Source: Hyaloscypha bicolor E (lineage: Eukaryota; Ascomycota; Leotiomycetes; Helotiales; Hyaloscyphaceae). Taken from it: a stretch of 64,000 nt of DNA. This document shows positions 45,893 to 58,547 of this stretch, one piece after another; positions within the stretch are counted from its first letter, which is position 1, and the number at the start of each line of letters is the position of its first letter. Made by a program: the position numbers and the translations under genes. The notes beneath the pieces were generated by a model. That model saw only the letters and a list, made by a program, of their open reading frames with translations. It was not told where the DNA came from and ran no database searches. The stretch spans positions 1,364,001 through 1,428,000 of the forward strand of contig NW_020194554.1 of the NCBI RefSeq assembly GCF_002865645.1, written 5' to 3'.

Positions 45893-48570
45893 CTATGCTT
45901 TCCGAAGAATAGATGCAACGGTTTGATGGCCAGCAGCTTCAGCAAGCTCCAGAGCAGTCTTGCCTTCTGTGTCCTTTCTTCCCTTATCCACACCTTGTTC
46001 AAGCAGCCACCTCACTGCGACGCGATGGCCCTCCTTCGCAGCAATATGCAATAGCGACCATTTCTCCGGCATACACACATCATCCACTCGAGCTTCAGCT
46101 GCTCTAAGCAGTTTCAGTATGTCGATATTGCCAGTTTCTGCTGCGCAAAGCAGTGGTGTCCAGTCTCCTTTAAAACGAACGTTGACATTAGCGTCTTTTG
46201 AGAGTAGAGCCCTTACACATTCCTCACTCTGCTCCTGGATTGCGAAGAATAAAGGGGTCTGTCCACTAGGAGGGACCTTATTCGGATTTGCACCACATTC
46301 AATGAGCCTCTTGATGGCATAATCATTGCTACCTCGAGCAGCAGCTTCCAGAGGGGCGAGTCCGCTGGAGCCCGCAATCGTCGGATCTGCACCGCCTTCC
46401 AAGAGTGCATCAAGCACCTCTCTACCTGTGGCCCCTGTCCCAGTGACGGCGAACAGAAGCGCAGTCCAGCCTCCGGCATCTGGTTCTGATGGGTTGGCTC
46501 CAAGTGCCAAGAGGAGGCGGATTGCCTCGATTTGCTTTGATAGTGCTGCAGTGTTCAGAGGAGACCATCCTCTAGGATTAGAGAGATTCACATCTGCACC
46601 TGCCTCGAAGAGCGCCAGTATCGAGTCGACATGACCATTATCCGCGGCTAGGACGAGAGCACTTCGCCCTTCTCTGTCGAATGTGTTCACCTCGGCGCCG
46701 GCGTCAGCGAGTAACTTGACGAGCTTGTCTTGGCCAGCAGATGCAGCGCTATGTAGCGGTGTCCAGCCTCTATCATCGCAGGTATTGACATCTGTCCCGC
46801 CTCTGAGCAGTAATTGGCTAAACTTGACTTCATTCCCAGCTCTGGCCGCAAAATGGAGTTCCGTCTCCCCAGCTTCGGCAGAACCTTCTGTTTTCTCGCT
46901 GAACTCGATCATATAGTTGAGCTCCGAATGACCTTTACCGCTCATACAATGGTCAGACACAGGGTTCTCGTGCAGAAGAAGCCATGTATCTGGTTCTGCC
47001 TTGTATGTTGGCTCAGTATCGAATACAGCGACCGTCATGCATACCCAGGCTTCCATATCTTTCGCTTCTTTGAACTGCTCAACCAACAATCCAACAATCG
47101 CAAATGGCTTTTTCGGGATCAGTGGGTCATCGGATAGGAGGTACGCAGTTCCTTCACTGACAGAATTCTCAAATTCTGTAATGCTCTTAGGGTTCTCGTG
47201 TTTGCTGATGTAGCAACCGTTTAGTGACTCTGAGCCGTCCAGGTTTTCGGTTGCCAGGATCAAAGCGCCTGGTTTACTCGGTATGATTCTTCTGACCTTA
47301 GATGTAAACCATCTTCGTTTGAGCCCTCGTCTCATCCAAGCACTTTCTTCGAGAACAACGACATCTTTCAGATCGCTGAAAGTTGCCGGGGCCCAACCAG
47401 GCCAGAAGTGTCTTGGAGGCCCGTGATATAGCACGAGCCGAGTTGCGTGTTCCTTCTGTGAAAGATAGACTTGTTTCATGGCTTCTGCGATATCATAATT
47501 CATCTTCCAGGTTAAGCCCATCGTGGGGAATAATGCCCGCGCATGGTCGAGATGACATCCGGCGTTACGATACCCACATCCTAGTGCCAGGTCTGGTAAC
47601 GAGACACCAAGCTTTCTGTGGTTTTGAAGTCGACCAAAGGTAAGGTGGAGACATGAATACTTATCATGCGGGGGAATTTGCACCTCCCCTGAATCACGCT
47701 CGGCGCGTTCTTGAAGTGTTGTTACCATCTCTTTCCAGCTGACTGGGCCTTCTTTCGTTACCACAAGGGCGTGTTCTGTTAACTTAATCTCCTGGTAAGT
47801 CCACATGCGTGTCATCCATGCTTTGAAGTGTTAGTATCTGCTCAATTGACGAGTGCAAGAAACTTGCCGCCACAACGGAGGATGACGCCCACATCCGCAG
47901 GGTCAACCGACCGCAATCTCAAGACCAAAGCATCAAGGATCACCACCGCTTTAGCCTTCCGATAAACGTCGGCGAGGCAATTGATCAAGCTCACTTTGAG
48001 CTCTTCTTCATGCAGCGTGAGCGCCTCCACGCCTCCTGGGATTGCGAGGCTGTCAAGCCATATCCACTCGGTGTTGAGCGAGCGGATCCGTGAGAAAATA
48101 CTCTTGATGAGACGGCGAGGCAATCCCCGGTTGTCCAGATCCGCACCGACTCCTTCGATCCAAACATGTGACATAGCAACATAGTCATTATCTCTCAGAG
48201 AAAACTCGCCGGCTTCGTTGACACAGAGAGCAGCACGCTTCTCAACGGACTGTAACATAAGCTTGACATCAGGTTTGAGCAGATCGGCGTCAGGGAGAGG
48301 AATTTGGGACTTTGAGATATCATCTTCGAAAGAACGGAGTCCACGTTTGATGCCTGCGGGAGTGGTGTCTAGCTTTGCGAAGACTTGGTGAACTTCCGAC
48401 TGCTCCCAGTAGCAAAGCTCGTTCTTAGATACAGTGTCTGCAATGCCGTCAGGGATGTTCCATTGATCTAGGATCTTCTTGATCGCTTCGTTGTTTTTAA
48501 CGCGGGGTCTTCTGGAGCTTGACCCCGCATTGAGTGCGGCCCGGAGCGCCGAGATGTCATATGAGGACAT
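45893..48570 (-). CDS. HET-domain protein with ankyrin repeats
   Basis: Likely a fungal allorecognition (heterokaryon incompatibility) or innate-immune type sensor. Exons 48570-47868 and 47820-45893 give 876 aa. The HET domain (about 125-260) has YVAMSHVW at 130-137, WIWLDSLAIPGG and, across the intron, RCG-A-WMTRMWTYQEIKL. Ten ankyrin repeats fill about 563-872, from GETELHFAARAGNE to TEGKTALELAEAAGHQ. Such HET-ANK architectures are known in these fungi. The only intron that keeps this frame uses a GC donor (G then GCAAGT at 47867-47862) with branch-like ACTAAC and acceptor AAAG. It reads on the same strand as the HET gene at 58.5-60.2 kb, with the RIP-mutated element between them. Confidence 0.9.
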
Positions 48571-49011
48571 GATGTGACGTTTGGGACCCCCGTTAGGACT
48601 ACACGTTCATAATCGAGCCGCAAAAGAACTGCTGAAAGCGTGAGCAGAAAGGAGAGAAAACGCTGAACGTAGACCTGAGCAGTCAAGGAAACATAGAGAG
48701 AGATCAGAGAATGAAGGTCAACAGTGTGAGGCTGACGAACTTATGCACCTTCCACCGCTAAAAGCGGGTCAATGTCTCACCTGCTTTATCTAAGGAAAAA
48801 CAAATATTCGAGCTGCCAAGCATAACAATCCCAAGAATTTGGAGATGGAGTTGAGAGAAAGATAGCCTCGAGTCAGGTGAGTGAACGAGATCCACTTTAC
48901 GGCCAGAAGCAGACCCGTACTTCGATCCGTGAGGCTTACCCCTGCCTCGCTACCCCTATCTTTGCAAGAGCACCGACTTCTTCACAACTAGCCTCGAAAG
49001 CGCCCACACTA
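48571..49011. other. spacer between HET-ankyrin gene and AT-rich element
   Basis: The promoter side of the HET-ankyrin gene. GC content is normal up to the element edge at 49012. No other gene is seen. Confidence 0.45.
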
Positions 49012-49081
49012 CCGAGGCCATTAGCGGGCTAGCGGACAAATCCGAGAAGCGAAAAGTGATTTTCTGATTTTCTGATTTTCG
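49012..49081. repeat. left terminal inverted repeat of AT-rich element
   Basis: Pairs with 58037-58106. The 54 bp core begins GCTAGCGGACAAATCC and ends in (TGATTTTC)x3 plus G. The outer 16 bp match at GAGGCC and a few further bases. Confidence 0.85.
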
Positions 49082-49860
49082 AGAATTGAAGGAAGAATAT
49101 ATATTGAAGGAGAAAGAAGAAAAGGAGAAGGCATTATTATGAAATTAGAAGAATATAATAGATTATTATGATGATTTCATTATTTCGCTTAATTATTATT
49201 CCGATTTCAATCTCTCTATCTCGATATGATCCCGTCCTTCGATTTCCTTAATCTCTTTCTATTTCGTTTAGATCTCCGTTCGAATCATATATGAACGCCT
49301 TGGCTTAAGAGAATTCGAATATGATGAATATCATTATTCTTCTTTGATTCCCCGGAAAAATTTATGATATATCAATATTTTCCGCTTAAATTATCATGAA
49401 TATATTTAATATCTATATTATTATTATCATTTCAGATATAAAAAATAATTGAATTATGATTAGGATGATTTAGATCTTTCGGAACGAGGCATAGACGTTT
49501 TGGGAAATATGATTTCGGAGCTGATGGATATTCTATATTTTTCGCTCATATTTCTGTCTATATTCTAATCTTCCATTATCCCTTCCTCTAATATCATCTC
49601 CTCCCATTCCTATGATCTCCTTTTCCCTTATTTCCTCTATATCTATTAAGCTCATTATATCCATCATGCCTCCTATATCTCTCATTCCCTCTACCTCTAC
49701 ACGGAGCATTAGGTACCCTAAACGGAATGCCTGGTGCGTTCGATTCCCCCCCAATCCTCATCAGCTCTTATTCCGCATATACGACATGAAAAAAAAAAAA
49801 TCACTCCACACCCCCCCCCCACCCGCTTTTACTAGAGCTATTCCTAAAGCTATATTTGTA
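49082..49860. other. left sub-terminal part of the AT-rich element
   Basis: AT-rich but not as degraded as the core, with CpG still present. A minus-strand frame at 49533-49754 is rich in Ile, Asp, Glu, Arg and Gly (for example GGMMDIMSLIDIEEI). It may be a RIP-altered remnant of a low-complexity protein. A poly-A run followed by a poly-C run lies at about 49785-49830. Confidence 0.4.
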
Positions 49861-50686
49861 TATCTTTAATAGAAGGAAAGCTTTAATAATAGTATTATAT
49901 ATCGGAATTAAAGTTATTTTCGGAAAGAGATTAAGATTAAGGTTAAGGCTAAGATTAAAGCTAGTATAGCTATATTTTTATTATTTATTTTTAGAATATA
50001 AAGATATATATTTAATATAATTATTTAAATCCAAATAAATTTATAATAAATAATACCTAAAAATAGAAATATTAGTATTTAATAGCCCTAGATTAAGTAT
50101 ATTTAAATATTAAAAAAATTATAATTTTAGGTATTATAATTATAAAAATAAAAATAAAAATATTCTTTCTCTTATTAACTTATAAAAACTAAAATATACT
50201 AATAATAATTAAACTATACTCGACTTATATAATTAGCTAATTTATTTTACTAATTATAAATAATTCGAGGTAATTTAAATCTCCTTAAATCTCTATATAT
50301 AGCTTATTATATAAACTTCTATATTTTTATATTTAGTAATATTATAATTATAATTTTTAAATAAGAAGAATTCCCTTATTCTAGTATATATAATTATATT
50401 TATTTCTTATTTTTCAAATATATAATTATTAAATTAGAAAGGCTTAAGAATTCTAAATAATACTTTCTCCTAAAAGATATATATTCTTAATAAATAATAA
50501 AAGTAAATATAGAATTATATAATAATATAATTATTTTATACTAGTAACTTTATTTTATTTTTATTTTAAAACCTCTATTTTTTTTCTATATTTTTTCGAT
50601 TTTACTATTAATACTAAAAGCTTTTGCCCTTTATTAATACCTTCTTTATTAATATCTTTATTAATACCTTTATTAATATTTCTATT

Positions 50687-50950
50687 AATACTAAAAACTA
50701 GTATCTAATTACCTTATAACCTTTTTTTCCTTTTCCTTATTTCTTTTTATTTCTTTTTCTTATTTCTTTTCCAAATTCCTTTTTTAAATTCTTTCTTCTT
50801 TAATACTTCTTCTATTAATACCAAGAGCTAGTATCTAACTGCCTTATAACCTTTCTCTCTTTCTCTAAACTCCTTTAAATTCCTTTTCTAAATTCCTTTT
50901 TTTTTAATACTTCTATTAATAATACTAAAAACTAGTACCTAATTACTATT
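50687..50950. repeat. three diverged direct repeats inside the AT-rich core
   Basis: Units at about 50687, 50812 and 50916 share ATTAATAC ... CTAGTATCTAA, with T-rich spacers. The middle copy keeps C/G at positions where the other copies have T/A (for example TACCAAGAGCTAG against TACTAAAAACTAG). This is what unequal RIP of one repeat predicts. Confidence 0.6.
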
Positions 50951-52714
50951 TCCGGGTTATTTTTATCTAGAACTCTTATATTATAAGTCTTTAATTTATT
51001 TATTTCTTAGAAAGCTAAATTTTAGATCTTTTTTTTCTTTTTCTAATATTTTTTTCTCTTCTTTTCTAATATCTCTTATATCTTTAGGCCCTTTAGAAAT
51101 ATTTTCTCTCAAATTTCTAAAAAAGAGGCTAATTTCTATTTAGATCTCTCTAAACTTTAATATTTCCTTTCTTTTTTTAATACTTATAAAAGCCTTCGGG
51201 CTACTATTAAGTACTTCTATTCTTTATCTTAAAATATATACTAACTTATTCTTATAGGAAATAGCCTTTCTCTCTCTAATCTCAATTTCTTTAATATATA
51301 CTTCTTGCTTTTAGGCTATTTAGATATCTTCTTATTTACTTTTATAAAATATATACTAATTTACTTTTTAGTTCTCCTTATCTTATCTCTTTTTTAATAT
51401 TATTATATATATACCTAGTTAGTACTAGTTCTTATAACTTATAATTAGGCTTTCTATTTATTAAATATCCGGATATTTTATTTTATTTTTACTTTATATA
51501 TTTTATTTTATATATTTTATTTTTCTTTTATTATAAGTTAGGACTTAAATAATATTTATCTTAAATACTTATATTCTCAGATATATAAGATTTTTATAAA
51601 TCTTTTAGAATTATAAACTAGCCTACTTTAGTTTAGGAAAGCTTTCTTAAAAGTATTCTAGGAATTATAGTATTTACTATAATCTTTCCTAAAAATTAAT
51701 ATAGTATAAATATTTCTGGTTTATTCTTTCTCTATAAAATAAACTACTACCCTAAATTTATATAAAAGTCCTAATTATCCCTTAAATTAAAGTATAGGCA
51801 TTTCTTATTTCTATTAAATTAGATATAAAAAATAGTAAGTACCTTTAGGCTAGACTATAATACTAGTTAAGTACTAAGATTCCCTATACTTATTTTACAA
51901 ACTTATAATTTAAGATATATTATATTTAATAGGGTTTCTATATCTAATTACTTTATATTATAATAAAACGTTTTAGTATTATAATTAGAAGAATTCTATT
52001 TTATAATCTTATTTACTATTTATAGATTTTCTAGCTAATAAATCTTAGCTAATAGCTAAGAAACTTATTAGTTATTCTATCTAAAGTTTCTAAGAATAGG
52101 AAATTGCCTTAATAAAAACTTAGTATTAAAAATAGGTTTAACTAATTAATTTAAATAAGAAGTTTATAGCAGGAGTCTCTATATATAAGTAATTTCATAT
52201 AATAAACTCAAGTTCCTATCCCTAGTTATATAAATAAGTTATATAAGAAACTCTTTCTAGCCTATTAGAGTAGTTCCTATTCCTGGTTATATAAGTTATA
52301 ATATATAATAAACTTAAACTTTTCTTGAGTTATTTTTAGAAGAATTAGTAAGCTTTTCTAGATAAACTTATTAAGGCCTTAGTTTTTAAAGATATTAGTC
52401 TAGCCTTCTTACTTCTTTTTTAGGTAATAGTTTAGCTTTTAGGAATTATATATAAATATTAGAATAAATAAGGAAATATACTATATATATTTTCTAGATA
52501 AATTAAAATAGAACCTATAAGATTTCTGTAATATTTTTATTAAATCTATAGTACTAGCTAATAAAGACTTTAATAACCTTAATAAGACTTGAATTATAAG
52601 TCTGGCCCTTAGATTTCCTGCTTAACTTAAAAATTAAATAGTTTATAATAGGTTATCTATTATAAAATATATTATACTTTTTTCCTAAAAAGTACTAGGT
52701 ACTAGTAATAATTC

Positions 52715-52768
52715 GAAAGCCCTAAAGCCCTTAAGACTCTTTATAAGTTTCGGGCTTTAGGGCTTTTC
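52715..52768. repeat. GC-containing inverted repeat in the AT-rich core
   Basis: AAAGCCCTAAAGCCC at about 52716-52730 pairs perfectly with its reverse complement at 52752-52766, 21 nt apart. It stands out as a G/C island in sequence that is otherwise nearly all A/T. Confidence 0.7.
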
Positions 52769-53650
52769 TATAGCTAGCTAATTATATAAAGTCATGTAAT
52801 TATACGAGTCTAGTATTAATATAAAGTAATTAGTAACTTTATATATAGATATAGTATGATTTTTAATATAGCTAGTCTAATATATTATATATTTATATAT
52901 AAATACCTATAATTTTATTATTATAATATAATATATTCTTAATATATCCTTAATATAAAAATCTCTTTATAACCCTAGACTTTTAGGAGCCTCCTCTATA
53001 CTAAAAGTAAAGTATATAATATTATTTAGATATTAAACTCAAAAGATAAAGAATTATAAAGGCTCTAATAATTATAAGACTTTATAAATTTAGGTAAATT
53101 TAAATATTATAAAAGTATTAAATTTAGTAGCCTGACTTTTAAATTATATAAGAACTAATTAAAGAGTATTACTTTAAAGTATTAATTATAAATTCCAAAT
53201 ATATATATATTTATAAGGAAATAAAACCCAAAATAGTACTAAGCTAATTATAAAATATAAGAAAAAGTATATTAGATATTAGGCCTATTTTTTTTTAATT
53301 ACCTTAACCTTAATAAATATTTATATATAATTTATTAGACCTTATATAATGGATTTATTTAGGAGAAGTAAGATTAATTAGCCTAGGAAATTTAATAATA
53401 ATAGTTAGATTTCTATCCGGGGCAATAGGTAAAGTATTAGTAATAGCCCGGGTATCTTGGGTTTTACTTATAAAGCTAAAGATATTATATCTATTAATTC
53501 TCTATATCTAATAAGAAAAAAAAATAATATATTTATATTTTTAATATACTTATTATTATAGAATAATACTTATATAGTTTATAAGATTAATTATAGTTCC
53601 CTTTACTAGAGAAAAAAATAGTAAAATTAAAGGAAAATCTAATAGCCTAT

Positions 53651-53682
53651 TACTATTATTATTATTATTATTATTATTATTA
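53651..53682. repeat. (TTA)n microsatellite
   Basis: About ten tandem copies of a TTA/ATT trinucleotide in the AT-rich core. Confidence 0.8.
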
Positions 53683-56600
53683 GGATTAGCTTTAGTAATA
53701 CTTTTAATAATACTTTCTATATTATTTTGCGGCTTCTAGAGATTAGTAAATAAAAAAGAATTCTAGTATATATAAGTTAATTAAACCTAAAAACAAAAAA
53801 GAGTCTATAAAAGAAATAAAAAATAAAAGCCAGAATTAAAGAAAAGAATTATATATATATCTTTATTTACTTACTAGTTTATTAGATCTTTTTTTACTCT
53901 TAAAGTCTTATACCTATATTAGTAGGTAATACTTTCCTAAGCTCTCTGGGCCTCTTTAGTTTATTATTTAATTTTCTTAAGTTATTATACTTTCTAAATA
54001 TTTTCTAGTTCTTTATAAGTAACTTTAAAATAAAGATCTTTATATAAAGTCTTTTTCTGAGTATTTTCTAACTCTTTATAAGTAATTTTAAGACAAATAT
54101 CTTTATATAAAGTCTTATTCTAGTATAAAATAAGGAAAATTATTTAGATATTCTTAGGATCTAGATATATACTATAGTAAGAAAAATTAAAAATAATTTA
54201 AATAAAACTTAGTAAGATTATAAGTTCCTGGGCTTTTTTACTATTAGAACTAGTATAGAATACTAGTTTATTCGTATTATTAATAAATTAATAATAGTAA
54301 ATAGGTTTACTAATATAAAAAGAGAAATAAGAAAGTAATTACTAAGAAACTATATTAGAAAGAATAAAAAAGACTTAATTATTTATTTTAAATTAAAAGC
54401 TATTTATTAAAAAATATTTATTAGAATTTATATAGAGAATCTAGTAAAAGAAATAGAAGAAAACTTACTACTAACTTCTTTAGAAAATTAGATAGTTCTT
54501 TACTTAGCTCTCTAATTCTTTATATTATTAAATACCTACTTATAGAGAACTAGCTATAAAACTATAATCTATAATTTCATAAAACTAGATCCGGCTATAT
54601 TTTAATTTATAAGACCTTAAAGGGCTTTAGGTAGCTTATTACTAGTATAAGAAGCTATAGCCTAGGTAATAGCCTAAGTAATTCTCGCATTTATAACCTA
54701 TTAAGCTTATATAATAATATAAGTATTACTAGAAAAGTAGTTAGATTAAGTAATATAGCTTATAATAAAAGGAAATATAAAAGGAAATAGTTATAGGGCT
54801 ATTAGAGCAAGAAAAGCCTAGGGTAAAATAGAATTAGTACCTAATAGCTATATAATAATAATAACTAGAGAAATAGATATAATAAATATTTCTAGAAAAA
54901 AAGATATAAGATAAAGATATTAAGAAAAGCTAGAAATCTAAAGTATTTCAGGTATAAAAAAAAAAGTAAATATAGACGGAATTCCAAAGCTATAAGGTTT
55001 AAGTTTACTAGTATTACTATTTTAGATAAATAAAATAGTAGCCTCTATATTATATTTATTATTAGTAAATTAATAGAACTTATAATATTAGATATTATTA
55101 TACTAATATTTAGCTATAGGATATATAATATTAGGGCAGGTTTTAAGAAATAATAATACTATTTTAAAAAATAAGAATTTAAGAATATAAAATATTTATA
55201 TAATAAATAAACTTAATAATTTTATTAGTACTACTTTTAAAAATAAGAAAGGGATTTCGAAAATAATATATTTAATAATAAATAATACTTATCTTAATAT
55301 ATCTAGTTATTTTATAACTAGCTTATTTAATTACTTTATATTATTAGAAGTATTATTAATAAAGGGCCATTTCTGGATAAAGTCCTGGATTATTAGGAAC
55401 TATATAGGTATTTTTCTGGCCTATATATTATTTATATATTTTATATTTATTAGAATAACTTACTTAAGAATCCTATTTTATATAATAGTAATATTATATT
55501 TACTAGTTAGCTTCTCGAACTCTCCTAATATTAGTAGCTATCCTGAGGCTATATATATCCGGACTATATATTAAAGCTAGTAGTAAGCTTAAATATATAA
55601 TTAGTTACTATTTCTATTAGTATCTCTTATATAAATATTAGTTATATTTATATTATAAGATATAAGCTTCTAATAATACTATTCTAGTATTTATAAAGTA
55701 TTTATTAGTAAATAATAAGATAATAGAATAAATTAGTATATTATAAAACTATAGTATTAAATTTAATATAGAACTAATTTCTATCTCTCTTATAAGGTCT
55801 AAGGAAGCTCCTTCTAAATAGGAAGCCCTAATAGTATATATATAATTAGTAATTTATAAGCCTAATATATATAATATAAATAGTAATTAGTTAGAATATT
55901 AAAGGGCTACTAATCTCCCTAATTAATACCTATAATATCCGAGGTTCATTATATGCCCTTAAGTCACGTGCGACCCTATATATATTATAGTATTTCTCTT
56001 AGTAGAAACTCATTAATATCTATATTAGTATATAAGTAAACTATTTATATAAAGCTATATAAGGTTATATTACTTACCCTAAACTAAGTAATTATTAAGA
56101 ATTATATTATAAAGCTTTATATTTATAGGGTAATCCTAGTACTATACTTTGCCTAGGGGCCTTATATATAGTCTAAATAGCTTACCGGCTACTATATTAG
56201 GCCTAGATCTGTCTTTTCTAATCCTATAGATATTTTATAAGTTTATAAACCTATATATCTTATTTTGGATCCGTTATATATAAAGTACTAGTAAAATAAT
56301 CCAGTCCTATAAGTATTAGTAATTATAACTTCTGGTATAGGCCAGTTCCTAAAAATAGTTCTATATATACTAATTAGAATTAGTTATATAATCCGGTACT
56401 ATAATACTAGATTTAATAGCCTTAATAAAAAGTAATATAATTATTAGTACTTAATACTTCCTCCTAATAATAGAAAGAATAAGAGATAGATATAGAGAAA
56501 CAAAATTACTTATATATTACTAGTATAGCTAGCTCTTCTAAAGCTCCTATTACTAGGATTTAACTTACTAATTCTCGGTACTTTTCCCAGAAATAAAGTA

Positions 56601-58036
56601 GTTCTTTATATATATAATTAATAAATTAGTTATCTGCAAAAATATAAAGTATACTTTAGTAATAAAGGGGAATTTAGAGCCTTAATTAGCCCTAAAGAAA
56701 TAAGGGTAATAGCCTATTTAAGTACAAATCTAAAAATACTATTATATAACTAAATAAGTAATCTAATTAGAGATTCTAATATATATTTAGATAATATTAT
56801 ATAAATAAATATTAATATAAATATATATCTTAATTCCAAATAGTAATAGCTTATTATATTTATTAATTAACTAAATCTAGTCCGGTCTAGGTATAATATA
56901 TTTTTTTTTCTTAAACTATATTTATTATATTTATAATATAATATACCTCGGGATTTAGGAATTATAATATTATATATAAGCTTTCCCTATAAATAATAAA
57001 ATATATTAGTAAATAAGGCCCTAACCTTCTAAGCTAAAGCAAAATAATAAAATATAAAAAAACTAATTAGGTTACTAGTAAACCTTATTAACGGAAATAT
57101 ATATATAAATACTACTATTTATAACTTATAACTCGCCTATTATTTAGCTTATTCTATAGTATTATAAATAATTACTTATTTACTACTTATCTATCTATTA
57201 TAGTTATATAGTAAATAAGACTAAGCTTCTTATATATACGGATAACTCTAGTAATTAAAGCTATATAATTGCAATTCTTAAGATTCTCAAGTATTTTCTT
57301 ATTTATATTTCCCAGATAATATAAGATTATAATCTATATATAAAGAAAAGATATATTTATTATTTAAATATATATTTAGATATTCTATTCTTATAATTAC
57401 TATTAGACTATATATAAATTAACTAAGATTCTATATAAATCTTTTAATCTATTTGTAATTTCTTCTTAATTAATATTTATATAAGCCTATTTAGTAATAG
57501 CTTTATAATATAGTAATAGATTTATTAAAAGTTATAATATTATTTTAATAAAATCTACTAAGTTATTTTAATAGGAGTTAAGTTTAGGGTATACTTTACT
57601 ATTATAACATATTTTCTAGTAATATAAGTACTAAAAAACTCAAGTAATATTATCCCTATATAATTTTATTAATTAATTACTAAAAAAAAGTAATTAGCTA
57701 GCTTCTTAGTTATTTTAATAGTTTAATTTTCTTATTTCTAATCTCGGGAATATTAAGGAAGTTATTAGACCCTATTAATAGTATTATTCTAGAAGGGCTT
57801 ATAGCCTATAATTACCTAATTATAGTAATTTATAATAAATATTTAATTTTATATTATACTATCCGGCCTAATTTTGGTACGATTTTACGCAGTAGTATAG
57901 GCTCTCACTTCATTAATTAGATAAGCAAGTAGCCTTACTATTATTGCGTTATCCAAGCCGAAAGTCACGTGTGGGTGCTATATCCCTAATTAGGAATTCT
58001 GCCTTGGGGAGGAGGGGGGTGTGCGGGGCGCCAGTG

Positions 58037-58106
58037 CGAAAATCAGAAAATCAGAAAATCACTTTTCGCTTCTCGGATTTGTCCGCTAGCTAGCTGTGGG
58101 CCTCAG
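58037..58106. repeat. right terminal inverted repeat of AT-rich element
   Basis: Reverse complement of the left repeat. 54 bp identical (58037-58090), outer part similar, then TA. Confidence 0.85.
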
Positions 58107-58547
58107 TAAACACTTCCTCTACGCTACTCTCATTCTAATGGCCCAAATTCAACTGCGACCACACGCTCGTCTCAAGGTGATTTCCAACTACTCCCTCACG
58201 TCAGGCGACTCAGATTTTGCTGTCAGCGATCATTGACATGATGTGGTAGGCTCGATCTCAAACCTCCACTTACGTATTACGGGGGCACATTTCTATCATG
58301 GGCAAACACTTGCGCTAGAGTTGCGGGTCGAGCATGCAATGTGAGATAAGGAGTAAAATCCTCATATGATATTTTGCTATTTTGAGGGACTGGGATCCTT
58401 CTTTTCTTCTGATCCAGGCGCCTTCGCATGTTTTGCAGCTTTTTTTTTGGCAGTTTCTTCTCTTTTGCTCGCTCTCTCGCTGAGCGAGCGGAAAGGGAAA
58501 GGGGGCTCGACCTTAGAACAGAACACCCGCATCCAGTGACAACGCTT
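58107..58547. other. spacer downstream of the HET gene
   Basis: Short spacer, GC-normal, containing the 3' region of the HET gene. No gene supported. ORFs are shadows of that gene. Confidence 0.45.

Larger units (their letters stand above)
49012..58106. mobile_element. 9.1 kb RIP-mutated element with long terminal inverted repeats
   Basis: The block is bounded by inverted repeats: 49012-49081 and 58037-58106. The inner 54 bp are identical (49028-49081 against 58037-58090), ending with three tandem TGATTTTC units. The outer 16 bp are similar (GAGGCC conserved). TA flanks both ends (49010-49011 and 58107-58108), a possible TA target duplication. From about 49860 to 57850 the sequence is almost all A/T with stops in all frames, as RIP leaves behind. 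No ORF of 60 codons or more survives there. Both ends (49082-49780 and 57860-58030) are less mutated. The transposon class is not identifiable. TA targets suggest Tc1/mariner, but 9 kb is far too long unless other elements are nested inside. Confidence 0.75.

Noticed and set aside
49533..49754. Minus ORF rich in Ile/Asp/Glu in the left end of the element
   Set aside because: Likely a mutated remnant; no domain, so not annotated as a gene.
49012..58106. AT-rich block as centromere or mitochondrial insertion
   Set aside because: Sharp edges at long inverted repeats and transition-type repeat differences point to a RIPed transposon; no mitochondrial gene is visible.
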